Below, piece by piece: positions 22,776-34,732 of a stretch of 64,000 bases of DNA. Source of the DNA: Medicago truncatula (Eukaryota; Streptophyta; Magnoliopsida; Fabales; Fabaceae); NCBI RefSeq assembly GCF_003473485.1, contig NC_053044.1, positions 3,174,501-3,238,500 on the forward strand. The letters run 5' to 3'. Within the stretch, counting starts at the first letter, position 1; every line of letters starts with the position of its first letter. Made by a program: the position numbers and the translations under genes. The notes below the pieces were generated by a model. That model was not told the DNA's origin. It saw nothing but the letters and a program-made list of their open reading frames with translations, and ran no database searches.

Positions 22776-24169
22776 TTAATGATGACATTTGGGCTCAAAT
22801 GCAAACGGTCCAACAGTGTAGAGTTTTAAAGAGACACCCTTAGACACTGGTCGTTTCACCGGCTTAAGAAGAGGCGCCCCACTAAGACCACCATGAAGAT
22901 TTGAGGGTTTTAGTACTTTTGGTGCAGTATCTAAAACAACGTTGCAATGACGAGTTGAATAACCTGCAATGTTCTTTGGGCCTCCAATATAGAAGTAACC
23001 TTTCTTATCAGTCTTGGCTTTAAGGACCAACTTGTGTTTGGCGTTGTCGCATTGGAGCTTCACAACGGCACCTTCAATTTTCAAAACAAAATAACAATGT
23101 CAATTTGACATAATATATTTTGACATAATATATTACTTATATATTTTGATTCTTCATGCAAGATTGTAGGCAATGGTTGGTGTGAGAAAAGATAGTAGAA
23201 AAAAAAATAAAAAAAATACTTTGTAAAATAAAAGGACAAATAAAATAAATTGGAGTTTAAGCGTATAAAGTTGAGAAACAAACCAAAAAGAGGTGTAGCT
23301 CCCTTTAAGGTGTCAACACCGGTATGGTTGCATGATTTGACATAAACAACACCTTCAACAGCTATCAAGCTTCTTGAAACAAGAGGTGTGTGAGTAGGGG
23401 CATGAGCCGGAGGGAGGTGATGGTGGTGAGTTGGGGGCTTAATGGGGGCATGAGCAGGAGAGTGGTGATGATAATGGGTGGGTGGTTTTTTAGGGTGACG
23501 AGGATGTAAAGGAGTGTGAACATGGGAAGGGGCAGGGGAAGGTGAGTGATGTTGGTGGTGGTGATGTGTTGGAGGTTTGGCAGGGTGAGGAGGATGTAAA
23601 GGAGTGTGAAACGAAGGCTTAATAGGGGCATGAGCAGGAGAGTGATGATGATGATGATGGGTTGGGGGTTTTGCAGGGTGACGATGATGTAAAGGAGTGT
23701 GAACATGGGAAGGGGCGGGGGATGGTGAGTGATGTTGGTGGTGGTGATGAGTTGGAGGTTTGGCAGGGTGAGGAGGATGTAAAGGAGTGTGAACCGGAGT
23801 TTTAATAGGGGCATGAGCAGGAGAGTGATGATGATGATGATGATGGGTTGGAGGTTTTGCAGGATGACGAGGATGTAAAGGAGTGTGAACATGAGAAGGA
23901 GCAAGGGATGGTGAGTGATGTTGGTGGCGGTGATGGGTCGGGGGTTTAGCAGGGTGGGGAGGATGTAAAGGAGTGTGAACATGAGAAGGTGCATGTGATG
24001 GTGAGTGGTTGTGGTGAGGTGGGCTAGCTAATGGTTTATGAATCGGTGACTTAGTTGGGGGATGAAGTGGACTTGATGGTTTGTGATGAAAAGTTTCTAG
24101 CTCTTCAGCTAAAGCTATGAAAGAGGTTATTTGGAGAAAGAGAAAAACCAATACTAAAGTTTTGGCCAT
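22776..24169 (-). CDS. His/Pro-rich PAC-domain protein (AGP31-like)
   Basis: This two-exon gene (exon 1 24169-23284, exon 2 23071-22776) encodes 393 aa. Splice sites are TTTTG|GTTTGT and TTGAAG|GTGCC, phase 1, inside the PAC domain. Residues 1-21 form a signal peptide (hydrophobic VLVFLFLQITSFIALA). Residues 25-265 are a Pro/His-rich low-complexity region of alternating HTPLHP.HPAKPPTH units with (H)4-7 runs and SPAHAP/SPSPAP arabinogalactan glycosylation-type motifs. A C-terminal PAC domain follows, from VEGVVYVKSC to GPFAFEPKC. Secretion to the cell wall and proline hydroxylation are expected for the family (AGP31, pistil-specific extensin-like proteins). His runs suggest metal or pectin binding, which is known for AGP31. 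Only four of the six usual PAC cysteines are present. A TATA box is about 80 bp upstream of the ATG. Confidence 0.9.
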
Positions 24170-24249
24170 TTTTTGGTTTAAGAGAATGTAACCTTGAAAG
24201 AGAGGGAGTTGAGTGATGTTGGTGTGTTGAGAGAGTGTGAGAGTTGATC

Positions 24250-24257
24250 TATTTATA
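24250..24257 (-). promoter_or_regulatory. TATA box of the PAC-domain gene
   Basis: The minus strand reads TATAAATA about 80 bp upstream of the ATG at 24169. Confidence 0.65.
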
Positions 24258-24299
24258 AGAGCTAATGTCCAGTATCATTGCGTATTTCTTTATGTGTGG

Positions 24300-25925
24300 T
24301 AAACATTGTTTCTTTATTTATGTTTTTTTAGTTAATACAAATTCAATGAGCTTTATTTGAATTTAAGGGACAAATTAAATTGTCTCTTTATTCATGCTTG
24401 TTAGTGCAAGACATCAGGAGAAATACTGAAGTGTAGGAAACTTGGTTTTTAAAGGAAGGGAGAATATACATATGGTATGGTAATATATTTACACACTAAT
24501 AAAATCGATACCGTTTTTATAAAAATAAAATAAAATCGATGTTTTTTTGTCAAAAATAAAAATAATGACAATCAAAATTCTGTTTATATATTGATCTGTT
24601 TGATAAAGGTGCTTGTTTCTGAAGAACAACATCTTTGCAATTGTCAAAAAAAATTCTTGCTCTGTCTGTATTTTGTCCCTGTGATGCCTCCATTAAATAA
24701 AATTAATTCCGAAGATTATGACACTTGAATTATAATATTAAAAAGTTTGCAATCAGATTAATATTGCACTATGTTAATGGTTTACATATCAAATGTTTCT
24801 TCTTTTTTTTTTTTTTTAGGGAAAATGTTTCTTCTTTTTGACGAGTGCATAACACACAGGTTCAGTAACGATTTTTTTTTTGTGGTGGCCGTGGTTTAAA
24901 CCCAGACCTTGCATATATTATGCATTGTTCCTACCAACTGAGTTAAGCTTACGAGAACAAAAAAGTAAGAATTTGTTTGCTTTTTTAAAAGTATTTAGTT
25001 TTAAAATAGTTGTTTATTTTAAATTCCTAACATGGACATTGAAGACTTTTTTTTTTTTTTTGACAAACGGAAATTGAAGACTTGTGTTGTAAACAATTGT
25101 AATAGGGAAAATATGAAAGACAAATTAGAAATAAATAATCTATTTTTAAACATAATTAAAATAAAGTTTGATACTTATCAAATTTTTAGAAATGTTAGTG
25201 CATGTTTTGAAAATTGTATAAAAATATTGACGATTAATCTTAGTTGAGAAATTAGTGGGCATTTAAGATGAGTTCTCTCCTCTCAACTTGATTATTTTTT
25301 CCTTGTACGTAATAGCAGAAGATTCAATTCACGAGTCATGATCACTTATTTAAGGTGTCAAAATATTTACCACTTAAATCAATCCGATGGTGGTAATTAC
25401 ACTTTAGTTTAGAATGTCATATTAAGCATAATATTTTTTTTTTACATGACAATTGAGATTATCTCCATTTCCTAAATAAAATCGAAATGTCCATTACTAT
25501 CGTTTTAAAGTAAATAAATGATATAAATGCACTCATTTATATTTGAGACATTAATTGAACATTTGTAAGGGAACAAATGAAGAAGAAAAAAAACAACAAA
25601 GGATCTTAACTCATTTTAAGCACATGTTATAATGATTATTATTATTTCACAAATTGAATTTGTGGCATGGCTTGAAAATGTTCAAGATTATTGCAAATAA
25701 AATATGCAATTAATTATAATTAAAAGATGACCCGATACAATATTTTTCCTTCTTACAAATTTAATGTCGAAACTCACATTAAGTGTCGAGAAGTGGAGAA
25801 TCTTAAATTCAACTTTGCATCCGTGCATATCAAATATCCTTACGGCTACCATCACAGTCGTGCTTATGGATATTTTTTACTTTTTTTTTGGATGCCCATT
25901 GACTTGAAATTCACCTCTTCAGCTG
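24300..25925. other. Intergenic, AT-rich, one short dispersed repeat
   Basis: The stretch at 24880-24960 ('gtggtttaaacccagacc' ... 'aactgagttaagct') is a dispersed repeat with a sister copy at 27299-27372. It resembles a tRNA-derived or MITE-type short repeat. The remainder shows no gene; short open frames near 24880, 25032 and 25727 are not protein-like. Confidence 0.4.
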
Positions 25926-26014
25926 AATAAATGGAGAATATGATGTTCGAACTTCGGCTCTTACATGTATAATACAATATTCTTACGAAATGAGTTAAAT
26001 TTACCCGGTGTACT

Positions 26015-26875
26015 GAAGTTCCCGCATATGCATGGTTCGAAAAAGGGTCCCACCATTTAGTATATTGTAAACTTATGAGGACAAAAATTCATTTCTCTAT
26101 CACTCTCTTTGTTAATATTTCGTAATTATAATATCCACTTTTGTAGACTCTATTTTACCTTCATTGAAATTTCAGTCATTCCATTTCTAAATTAGCTTTT
26201 TGGTCTCCTTATTATACATTTCTTGAGTTTTCTTAATCCGCAATTAGTTCCCGCATATGCAGGGTTCGAAAAAGGGTTCCATTGAGTTTTCTTAATCCGC
26301 AATTGAGTTTTCTTGAGTTTCTTCATTGAAGTTCCCGCATATGCAGGGTTCGAAAAAGGTTCCCACCATTTAGTATATTGTAAACTTATGAGGACAAAAA
26401 TTCATTTCTCTATCACTCTCTTTGTTAATATTTCGTAATTATAATATCCACTTTTGTAGACTCTATTTTACCTTCATTGAAATTTCAGTCATTCCATTTC
26501 TAAATTAGCTTTTTGGTCTCCTTATTATACATTTCTTGAGTTTTCTTAATCCGCAATTAGTTCCCGCATATGCAGGGTTCGAAAAAGGGTTCCATTGAGT
26601 TTTCTTAATCCGCAATTGAGTTTTCTTGAGTTTCTTCACTGAAGTTCCCGCATATGCAGGGTTCGAAAAAGGTTCCCACCATTTAGTATATTGTAAACTT
26701 ATGAGGACAAAAATTCATTTCTCTATCACTCTCTTTGTTAATATTTCGTAATTATAATATCCACTTTTGTAGACTCTATTTTACCTTCATTGAAATTTCA
26801 GTCATTCCATTTCTAAATTAGCTTTTTGGTCTCCTTATTATACATTTCTTGAGTTTTCTTAATCCGCAATTAGTT
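26015..26875. repeat. Tandem repeat, 313-bp unit, about 2.75 copies
   Basis: Units start at 26015, 26328 and 26641 with 'gaagttcccgcatatgca', and the third is cut at about 26875. Copies are almost identical, with single-base differences such as 'catggttcg' against 'cagggttcg'. Each unit contains a shorter internal duplication of 'gttttcttaatccgcaatt'. There is no coding frame across units. Confidence 0.95.
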
Positions 26876-26879
26876 TTGG

Positions 26880-28825
26880 TGAGGTGCAGTTGAGGAGCCA
26901 GGATTATTGTAAAGTCTGGACAAAAAAAATTGCAACATATTTATAGGAGTTTACATACGAAATTGCAAGCAAATAAAAAAAAAACTAAAGAAATTGCCCA
27001 ATTTATAGAGATTTATATAAGAAATTCATAGGGATTTACACAAGAAATTGAAAAAAATTTGGGCCGGAGCCCAGACGAATGTTCAAAGTCGTCGGGCCAT
27101 AAAACCGCCAATGGTGAGGTGTCATCCTCGTTAATGACATGACCGTGACATGGTAAAACTGGCTTGGATAAAAAATAATTCATGTCATTATTTTTCAATT
27201 AAATTATTTAAATATTAAAGTATTTTTAATTATTTAAATTAAGTCGTAATATTTTGCTCTTCTAACTTTCATGGACAATGTTTGCATCCTGTACTTTTTT
27301 GTGGTGGTTGATGTTTGAACCACGGATCTTGCATATTTTATGCATTATCAACTGAGTTAAGCTCACGGGGACAATGTTTATATTTGTTTAAGAGTTGTAT
27401 AATGATTTTATACTAGATATAAAACTTATTAATATTTTAGATATACAAATTTTGAATTTAAATTTATTAATCCATTTGATGTTATTGATTTTATTTTTTT
27501 TTGTTAACTACTTAGTTTCTAGAGGGACATGCTAATTGGAGATTAATTTCTAAAATTAGCAAGTTACAACTGGTCAAAGGATTGCCTAACATTGATTATC
27601 ATTCAGATGCACTTTGTGGTGCATGTCAGAAAGGGAAAATTGTGAAAGGGTTTAGTGATGAACAAAACTTATTTATGTGATTTTTTTTGGTGTGTTTTTC
27701 ACATGGTTGTTAATTAAATTTGTGTTTGAGTATACGTTGACTTGTCGCCACCGCAAGTTTGTACCTATTTTACTCTAGAAATAGAGAAGCTACAAACTAT
27801 AACTTCTAATAAAATGTTTTTTTAGACTAATTTTTTTTTTTTTTAATAAGACTAAAAAGCTATAGTTTGTAGCTTGAATGTCTTCAAAAAAAAAACGGTG
27901 CACTTTGTTCATTAGACATGTGGAGCTCATATTTTGTGGAGGAATTTATTATAATATTTTAAATAAGTATGTAAAAAAAAAAATCAATTTACATGGTAAT
28001 TTTTTTTTATAAGGATTAAAAATGTCCCTTTTTTTGTGAGGACTAAAAACGAAATTGAATATATTTATAGAGACCAAAAACTTATTTAACCATTCACATT
28101 TTTTAAAGATTTGGTACTTCTATTTTAGAATTCATATTTTTGGCCCTCCTATTTCAATTTTTTTAACTTTTGATCTCTCTTCCCATTTTAAGGTCAACTT
28201 TGACGATGTGTCTAAGTCACTAATGACATGACAAGACACATGTGGACATATTAAATTTAATGATTTATTCATATGTGTTTTGTCATGTTATTAATGACTT
28301 GTACACATCATCAAAAGTTATAAAAATTTGAAATAGGAGGTACTAAAACTTTAGAAAAATGAAAAAATGTTTACCAAAAAGGGATTTAAGCCAAAGTAAA
28401 ATAAAAAATAAAAAATAAAAAAAAAAAAAAAAAAGGAAGAAATTGTGGGACTAAGCTAAAACCCACTGAAACAAACAAACAAACAACCATAAAAGTTTCA
28501 AGGATCAACACTAAGTTACAACCTAAACTAGTTATGGAAACCAAAGCTACCAGCAAGCCTTCAAGGAACACTAAGCTAGAGAAAGCAACCAATGCACAAG
28601 ACAGCCACCTGCCAAAGAATCTCCTCCATACTAAGAAACTTCCTTGACTAACAGGGGAGAAATTGATGCCATTTCCTGTCCAATCTTGCTAAAACTGAGA
28701 ACAGGAACAAAACTCATATGGCATTCTCTTTATTAACACCCTTTTTGGAATGAGTTTGTATATAATCACTATATGTCCACTGGGTTACTGCAATCTATTA
28801 TGCTTGTGATTCAACTTGACCTTTT
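26880..28825. other. Intergenic with retroelement scraps
   Basis: Holds a copia fragment (27535-27660), a dispersed short repeat at 27299-27372, and a long-TIR-type repeat at about 28000-28370 ('ggactaaaaacg', 'acatgacaagacacatgtgg'). No complete gene. Confidence 0.45.
27535..27660 (+). pseudogene. Ty1/copia GAG-pre-integrase fragment
   Basis: An open stretch of about 42 codons reads GHANWRLISKISKLQL, then LPNIDYH and CGACQKGK. This is the zinc-binding (HHCC) region that precedes the copia integrase core. Nothing else of the element is present. Confidence 0.75.
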
Positions 28826-28829
28826 TTAG

Positions 28830-28932
28830 CCTATTGGAGAAATAAAAGGTGAAATCTCTATCACAACTTCACTTGATAGTTATTTCATTCATCTGCCATA
28901 TCTTGCTCCTCAGGGGATAGGTCTCCTCAGAG
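28830..28932 (+). other. Orphan exon-like segment
   Basis: The segment is preceded by a polypyrimidine tract and AG (cttttttag) and followed by GTATGT. It is 103 nt, open in one frame (PIGEIKGEIS ... YLAPQGIGLLR), with good protein-like composition. I do not recognise the protein. It could be one exon of a fragmented gene; neighbouring exons were not found with confidence. Confidence 0.35.
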
Positions 28933-28974
28933 GTATGTTTTCCTGTATAATTGTGAGCATCATTTGTCATGATC

Positions 28975-29106
28975 TCTATTGCACTGACACTTCTGATTGA
29001 ACGTGTGTCCCGGAATCATAACCTATGTCATTTTCTTAAAATTTTATCATTGTAGACGTGTCAGTGTCCTGTCCGGTGTCCGTGTTTGTGTCCGTGCTTC
29101 ATAGGT
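28975..29106. repeat. Decayed copy of the palindromic 'gtgtccgtg' MITE
   Basis: The right end 'gtccgtgcttcatag' matches the element at 11894-12063; the left end is more decayed. Confidence 0.5.
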
Positions 29107-29898
29107 TATTATTCTGTCATCAAAAGTCAGAGAAGCTGCGAAATGGTTGGTATTATATCACTTGAAACAACCTTAGCCACTTTGTTAGCTGACTTTCCTG
29201 CTAAAGAATGCACAGGTTCAGTCCCTGCTGTATCAACAACTGTTGTCTTTAAATTATTATCTTTTATTGTCATTTGTGTTGTTGTTTACTATTGGTTGTT
29301 GTTCTTTTCTACAATAACATCCTTATGATGAAGACCTTTTTAATAGATGCAATTTCTTTGCTATTATTTGAAAAAACAAAATATTAATTAGATTTCATAA
29401 AATACATGAAACGGACCTGGAGGTGTTTTGGAAATATGTATTTAAAAAATATAAACATTTTGAAAGAACTTAAAAATATTAATAAATAATATGATTATAA
29501 TCTATTTTCATTTAATCTTACTTCTTCCATCACCTAGTTATTATTTTTCTTTTTTTTCTTTTACCTTATTTATAGTTAAGAAGGATACTTACGTTTTCTG
29601 ATTGAGGTACAACTCAGAAGTAGAAAACCATTGACAGACAATATCTTAAACAAAACAACAATTAAACCAACTGGTAATCCAACTTTACCAAGAAGTAAAT
29701 CATGTACTAGCAAAGTTGATGTAACCTGCAACATCCATTGTAACCCTAAAAAGTGCATGAAACTAACATTACTGATAAGAAGAAGAAAAAAAACTACATT
29801 TGTTAGTATCTACACAAGGTCATTGGTATACCAGGCAAAGAAAAAAAGGGGATCATTCATTTAGCATCGGAGACATGATTTCCACCTTAAGGTGTTAG
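29107..29898. other. 3' side of the NC2-alpha gene and intergenic DNA
   Basis: The region probably includes the NC2-alpha 3' UTR on the minus strand. At 29583-29732 (minus) there is an open, hydrophobic exon-like stretch between an AG and a GTAAGT (LGKVGLPVGLIVVLFK); its identity is unknown. Confidence 0.3.
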
Positions 29899-32800
29899 CT
29901 ACTCTTCCTCCTCATCATAATCTTCCTCATCCTCATCTAGCCTATTACCAAGATTCGCTGCAAGCTGCAGTGTGTCAATCGCCATCTTGTCAACATCAGA
30001 AAGAGACCAACCTGGAATTTCTTCATGTTGCATATCTGTTGTTGCAGCAGGTTCAGGCAATGGGGCCTGAGTAGGTATATCCGTGCTTGTATTATTTTTT
30101 TCCTCGTTTTCATGTAAGTTGGCATTCAGATCAATGTTTCGGAGAGATTGGGTACTTTCTTCATGAGCTGCAATATTTTCCTTCGATAACTCCTTTGGTT
30201 CTGAACCATTATCTATTGCCATACTTGTATTGGGGACGTCTTTGCTAGTTTGCTGAATAGAAGTGCAAGGTTCAGATTCAACCTGCTGATGTAAGGTTTC
30301 TCTTTCTGCAGTTCGAGCCCCTCGACCGCGGCCTCTTCCTCTACCCCTTCCTCTTCCCCTACCAGTACTGCCAGTGTGGCCCAACTCAAGCTGTAATCAA
30401 ACAAAATTAACCATCATTGATCATGACTAAAAACTGCAGCAGGTCTTAGTTTATATTACCTTCTACTTTCTTAGAAATTTTTAACTGAGATAAACATTTG
30501 ATTCCCAATTATAAGGTTATAGATTCTTATGAATAAAGAGGCTCTACGAAGTGACTTATTTGAACTTATCTACTGGCATAAGCACGTGTCAGACCTTATG
30601 AAATACACTGCTTTTAGCTTATTTCCATATGCTCATTAGGGTGGCTTACGAAAACAGCCTATAACTTGTATGAAAACAATTTGACTTTATTTTATCTTTT
30701 TCTATAGAAGTAACTTATACATAAACACTTAAATGATAAGCACTTAGTCTTGTATAGGTTTTCGTTAAAAGGGAAATTACCATTTTACTCCGCTTAGCCT
30801 CTTCATCGCTGTCATTACAATCATCACCAGCAGCTTTCCTGGTAAACATTCTTAACGGTTTTAATTGCTTATATAAATAGATAAATTAGACAAGATAAAT
30901 AAAAAGATAAAGCTACTGGACTTCGAACCTTCTCTTTGGAACGGCGCGATCATCAGCCCCAGCCTCAGAATGGCCATGTCCATGGCTATAGTCAGGAACC
31001 CTGCTGACAATGTCTCTCAAAAAGTCAAAGACGTTGTAGCTTTGTACACAATGTTTCCTGAAATTTGTGTTCACCACTGGTTAGACTAGGCTCACAATAC
31101 ATTAAAGATATATATCTAAAATCTGCTTCGAATGGAGAGCTGTTTTGAGGAGCTTCTCATAAACATTATTTTGTATCGATGATATTTTTTTTTAGGTGAT
31201 TCTTATTACATAAACAAACACAAAATAGCTTCTCTAAATCATTGAATGCCAAAATCACTTATTTTATAATTCGTAACAAACAGGCCCGACAGTAAATTTT
31301 CCCAAAACTCTATTGGGAGATATAAAACTAAAAAACCTAAATGCTTTACATTTAGGGTGATTAGTTCATACTTAGCATGGATCTAACAGTCTTTGACCGA
31401 GAGATGAGAATCGGAAATTTTAGTCACCTCAATTCTTAATCATTAAATCAAACACCAGCACAAGTAAAATCGGTCTATGCATGGACACAAACAATTCACA
31501 CCTGAAGGTTTCCTCAAGAAAAATATAGAAAATAAAGTATTCCACAACTTACAAATGCAATGCATTCATGGTCTTTGCTCCTCTCTGTAGAGTTATTTCA
31601 TAAGTTCGGTCACAAAGATCTTGCAAAAATAATTCCAGAGCTTTTGCTGTAAAAAAATCAAGACTGAGGTCAACAACATGAGAGAAAAGACGCATCAAAT
31701 GCCCAAAATTTAACTAAGAAATAACTAAAAGCAACTCACAAACTAAAACAGGAACTGCCAGTGCTATCTTTCCAACATCCTCATCTGCTTGCATTATCTT
31801 CTTTATCCGAGCCTGCAAATTAATGTTTTCATGAGATAAAGCATTCTCTTAATAGATTGCTTTGCTTAAATAGATTAATTGAAAAGGTTCTAAATTATAT
31901 TCTCAAATTCCCCACTGAGTGTTGTCAATCGCGGATTGTAGGAAATAACGGAATGTATAAATTCTGTTATGCTAAAGCTGCTGTTTGACAACACTTTATA
32001 CTAGATCGCGGAACAATTGTGATTTTTTCCAATTCCGCTACACTATAGTGCTATAGAGCTGTAATAGCCGCTGTTTGACAACACTTCCACTCCTATTGGC
32101 TAAGCAGAACAGTTTGATTCAACAAGGTTAAGCTACTCAATATATCAAAAGGAGCAAGATGCAAAAACTATTCTACTAAACATGGTCATCCATTTTGCTA
32201 CAGCATTAAATCTAAGCATAGAACACTTCTGCAAAGTGGAAAGAATGAAGGACGCAAACAGTTGCAGTGTTAACCAAAACCCGAATTCCGGGTGTAATCA
32301 TAAGTGTATTCCAATAGGTTTGGTCAAAGCAAACTTTTCATATATGGATAACTGTAGGAGGAGATCTATCCAATTTTATAAGTTACACATACGATGCTAG
32401 AGAATGAGAAATTTATCTATATATATGACAGCAGCAGCTGGAAAAAAGTTGACATAACCTACACTTATGAAAGACTTCAGTCTTGACAATGACATTCTTC
32501 TACAACCATCTTCATTCGGTTTAACCAATCCATCTCTCTAATTACATTATTTAACATCACAGTTCGCACGATGTGCATATGTGTTGCAAGCTTCACTTCA
32601 AGTAATTGGGATAATATGGAAAACGTGCAAGGACTATCATTTATTACCTATAACCTTGTGATAAAAAATAACATTCTGGCACATCTGTACAAGCATACTT
32701 GATAAAGCATCTTCTTTGCAGCAAAAGCGACAAATGAACAATTATCTGCATTTTTGCACTGCAGTTTGCATCAGAATTTGAGGCAAAAAACACAAAAGAC

Positions 32801-34356
32801 AAATTTCATCTTTTGCATTTAGATTTCACAAAACTAAAGGGGTAATGCAAACATAAGCCTATATCTCTCTAACCGTAACCATCACAAAAGGATCGTCTAA
32901 TTCACAAACGGAAAATTTGTGCCCTTCAAATTTCCAGAGCATTAGGATAATTCAAATGGAAGGCCAAAGAGGTATGTTAACCCAATAAAACATACTCATC
33001 GTAAAGCTCAACAGCAGCCCCAATGCATACCTCACTTATTTTGATACTAACAGCAATCATAGACCCCAAACCAACCAAGCACCAAAAGGCTTAAACAAGT
33101 ATTATCAAATAGCGGCGATAGCGGCACTATAACGCTATATCATAGAGGATTTTGATGACTCCGCTATAAAAACCGTGATGCTGTCCTAATTTTTCTATTA
33201 GGGCAATAGCTGCCACTTTTCCAGTTTCTGCTAGCATATGTAGCGAAATATTGGGTTCTTCATAGCACTGGCTAAAACTCACATGAGACACATAACTATT
33301 AACCTATACACTTCAAATTATAATCAAACGCAAGCACATAAATCCTATGAACTTTACTAAAATCCAGTCAAACGCATCATACCACTCTACCCAATTCACA
33401 CCCCCACAACCCAGAAACCCACAATTATCATCAAGCCCAAAGAAGCAAAGCTCAATTGACACGTGCCGGTACCCGACACGACACTGACACATGTAATTAC
33501 ATTCAATTATGTATCTTCTGAAATTATTATCGATGTCAATGTGTGATGTTGTGACTGGTATTGGTCTCCGTGTGAGTTTTTAGCAGACAAATAAATCCTA
33601 TGAATCATACTAAACTCCAGTAACACCCATCACGCTCTTCTACCCAATTCGCACCACCACAACCCGGTATCCCTCAATTAGCATCAAACCTAAGTAACCA
33701 TAGCTCAGTTGGCACATGTCACTTTTCGACACCAACACCACATTGACACGTGTGATTATATTTTCTCAAATTATTATGAGTGTCGATGTATTACTCTCAT
33801 GACCGGTGTCAGTGTCTATGTGAGCTATTAGCAGACAACAAAATCCTATGAATCAGACCAAAATTCCAGTCATACTCATCATGCCACTCTTCCCAATTCA
33901 CACCCCCAGAACCTAGAAACCCTAAATTATCATCAAACCCAAATAAATAAACAAAGCTCAATTGATACATGCCAATATCCAACACGACACTGACACATGT
34001 AATTGCATTTAATTATGTATCTTCGCAAATTATTATCAGTGTCAGTGTTGTGACCGATGTCGGTGTCTATGTGACCTATTAGCATAAAAATATATCCTAT
34101 GAATCATACTAAAATTCCAGTCACACCCATCATGCCATTCCACCCAATTCACACCCCCACAACCCAGAAACCCTAAATTATCAATTTATCATCAAAACCA
34201 AATTAAAATAAAAAAACTCGATTACATACAAATAAACAAAAACAACAAATACCCAGATGCAAAAACACAACGGCACTATAAAAAAATTACAAACTTTAAA
34301 TCTAAAAAGCAGAAAAAACTTACAGCAGGGAAACGAGTATCAAGCTTCTTCTTCAT
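29899..34356 (-). CDS. DRAP1: NC2-alpha / DRAP1-type histone-fold corepressor, six exons
   Basis: Exons on the minus strand: 34356-34324, 31812-31740, 31646-31553, 31057-30929, 30838-30781, 30390-29899. All introns are GT-AG, the phases agree, and the product is 292 aa. Residues about 8-85 form an NF-YC/NC2-alpha histone fold (TRFPAARIKKIMQADEDVG, then KALELFLQDLCDRTYE and GAKTMNALHLKHCV). Then come VFDFLRDIV, a basic KRRKAAG stretch, an acidic CNDSDEEAKR stretch, an Arg-Gly tract at about 138-152, a Gln/Asn/Ser-rich region and an acidic tail (DEDEEDYDEEEE). NC2-alpha pairs with NC2-beta (Dr1), binds TBP on DNA and blocks TFIIA/TFIIB entry, in the nucleus. Plant members are often named NF-YC11 or Dr1-associated corepressor. 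Intron 1 is 2.5 kb and repeat-filled. The start is fixed by MKKKLDTRFPA matching the family N-terminus. Confidence 0.92.
30400..30780. repeat. Dispersed repeat within NC2-alpha intron 5
   Basis: Contains the phrase 'gcttatttccatatgctcat' followed by 'aaaacagcctataactt'. A related copy is at about 42415-42600. This looks like a MITE with no clear ends. Confidence 0.4.
31918..32085. mobile_element. Short MITE in NC2-alpha intron 1
   Basis: The ends AGTGTTGTCAA and TTGACAACACT are perfect inverted repeats. The inside has 'cgcggattgtagg'/'ctatagagctg' palindromic words. A relative lies at about 33105-33240 in the same intron. The 8-bp flanks match only partly, so a hAT origin is tentative. Confidence 0.55.
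33343..34195. repeat. Tandem repeat of about 250 bp in NC2-alpha intron 1
   Basis: Units start with 'tcctatga' at 33343, 33596, 33844 and 34095 (spacings 253, 248, 251), the last one partial. Each full unit contains a copy of the 'acacgacactgacacatgtaat' palindromic MITE core, so one MITE insertion was amplified together with its flank. The array ends about 130 bp before exon 1. Confidence 0.9.
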
Positions 34357-34732
34357 GGCATCAAATTGGGAAATTGAACAGGAAGAAGGTAACAATTTTG
34401 AAGGGAAATTTGAAAGCAAAGGAAGGGGTGAATGGTGTGATGTAAGATCCGAAGGTAGTGTGGGACAGAAACCTGCGAAGTGTCGATTTGCCGGAATATG
34501 CGTTCGTACGAGTTAGACGAAGGAATTAATTTTAATTAAAAAAAAAAAAAGTTATTGAAATTCAATATATATGGAAAAAATGCATTTTTAGTTGATTTTA
34601 AAATTTGTTTTAAATTAATTTTTAATAATAATATTTCTATAATAAAATACGTGTTTCCTTAAAAAAAAAAAAATGTAATAAAAAAAGTGTTATACTATAT
34701 TTTTTTTAAAAATGAAAAAGTCTTTTAACAAG

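Noticed and set aside
23365-23994. 209-codon open frame overlapping the PAC-domain gene
   Set aside because: It is the alternate frame of the His/Pro repeat, kept open only because the repeat period is a multiple of three.
24880-24960. tRNA gene
   Set aside because: There is a box-B-like phrase, but no cloverleaf could be drawn; a sister copy at 27299 shows it is a dispersed repeat.
26015-26875. CRISPR-like array
   Set aside because: Long contiguous tandem units without spacers, in a plant nuclear genome.
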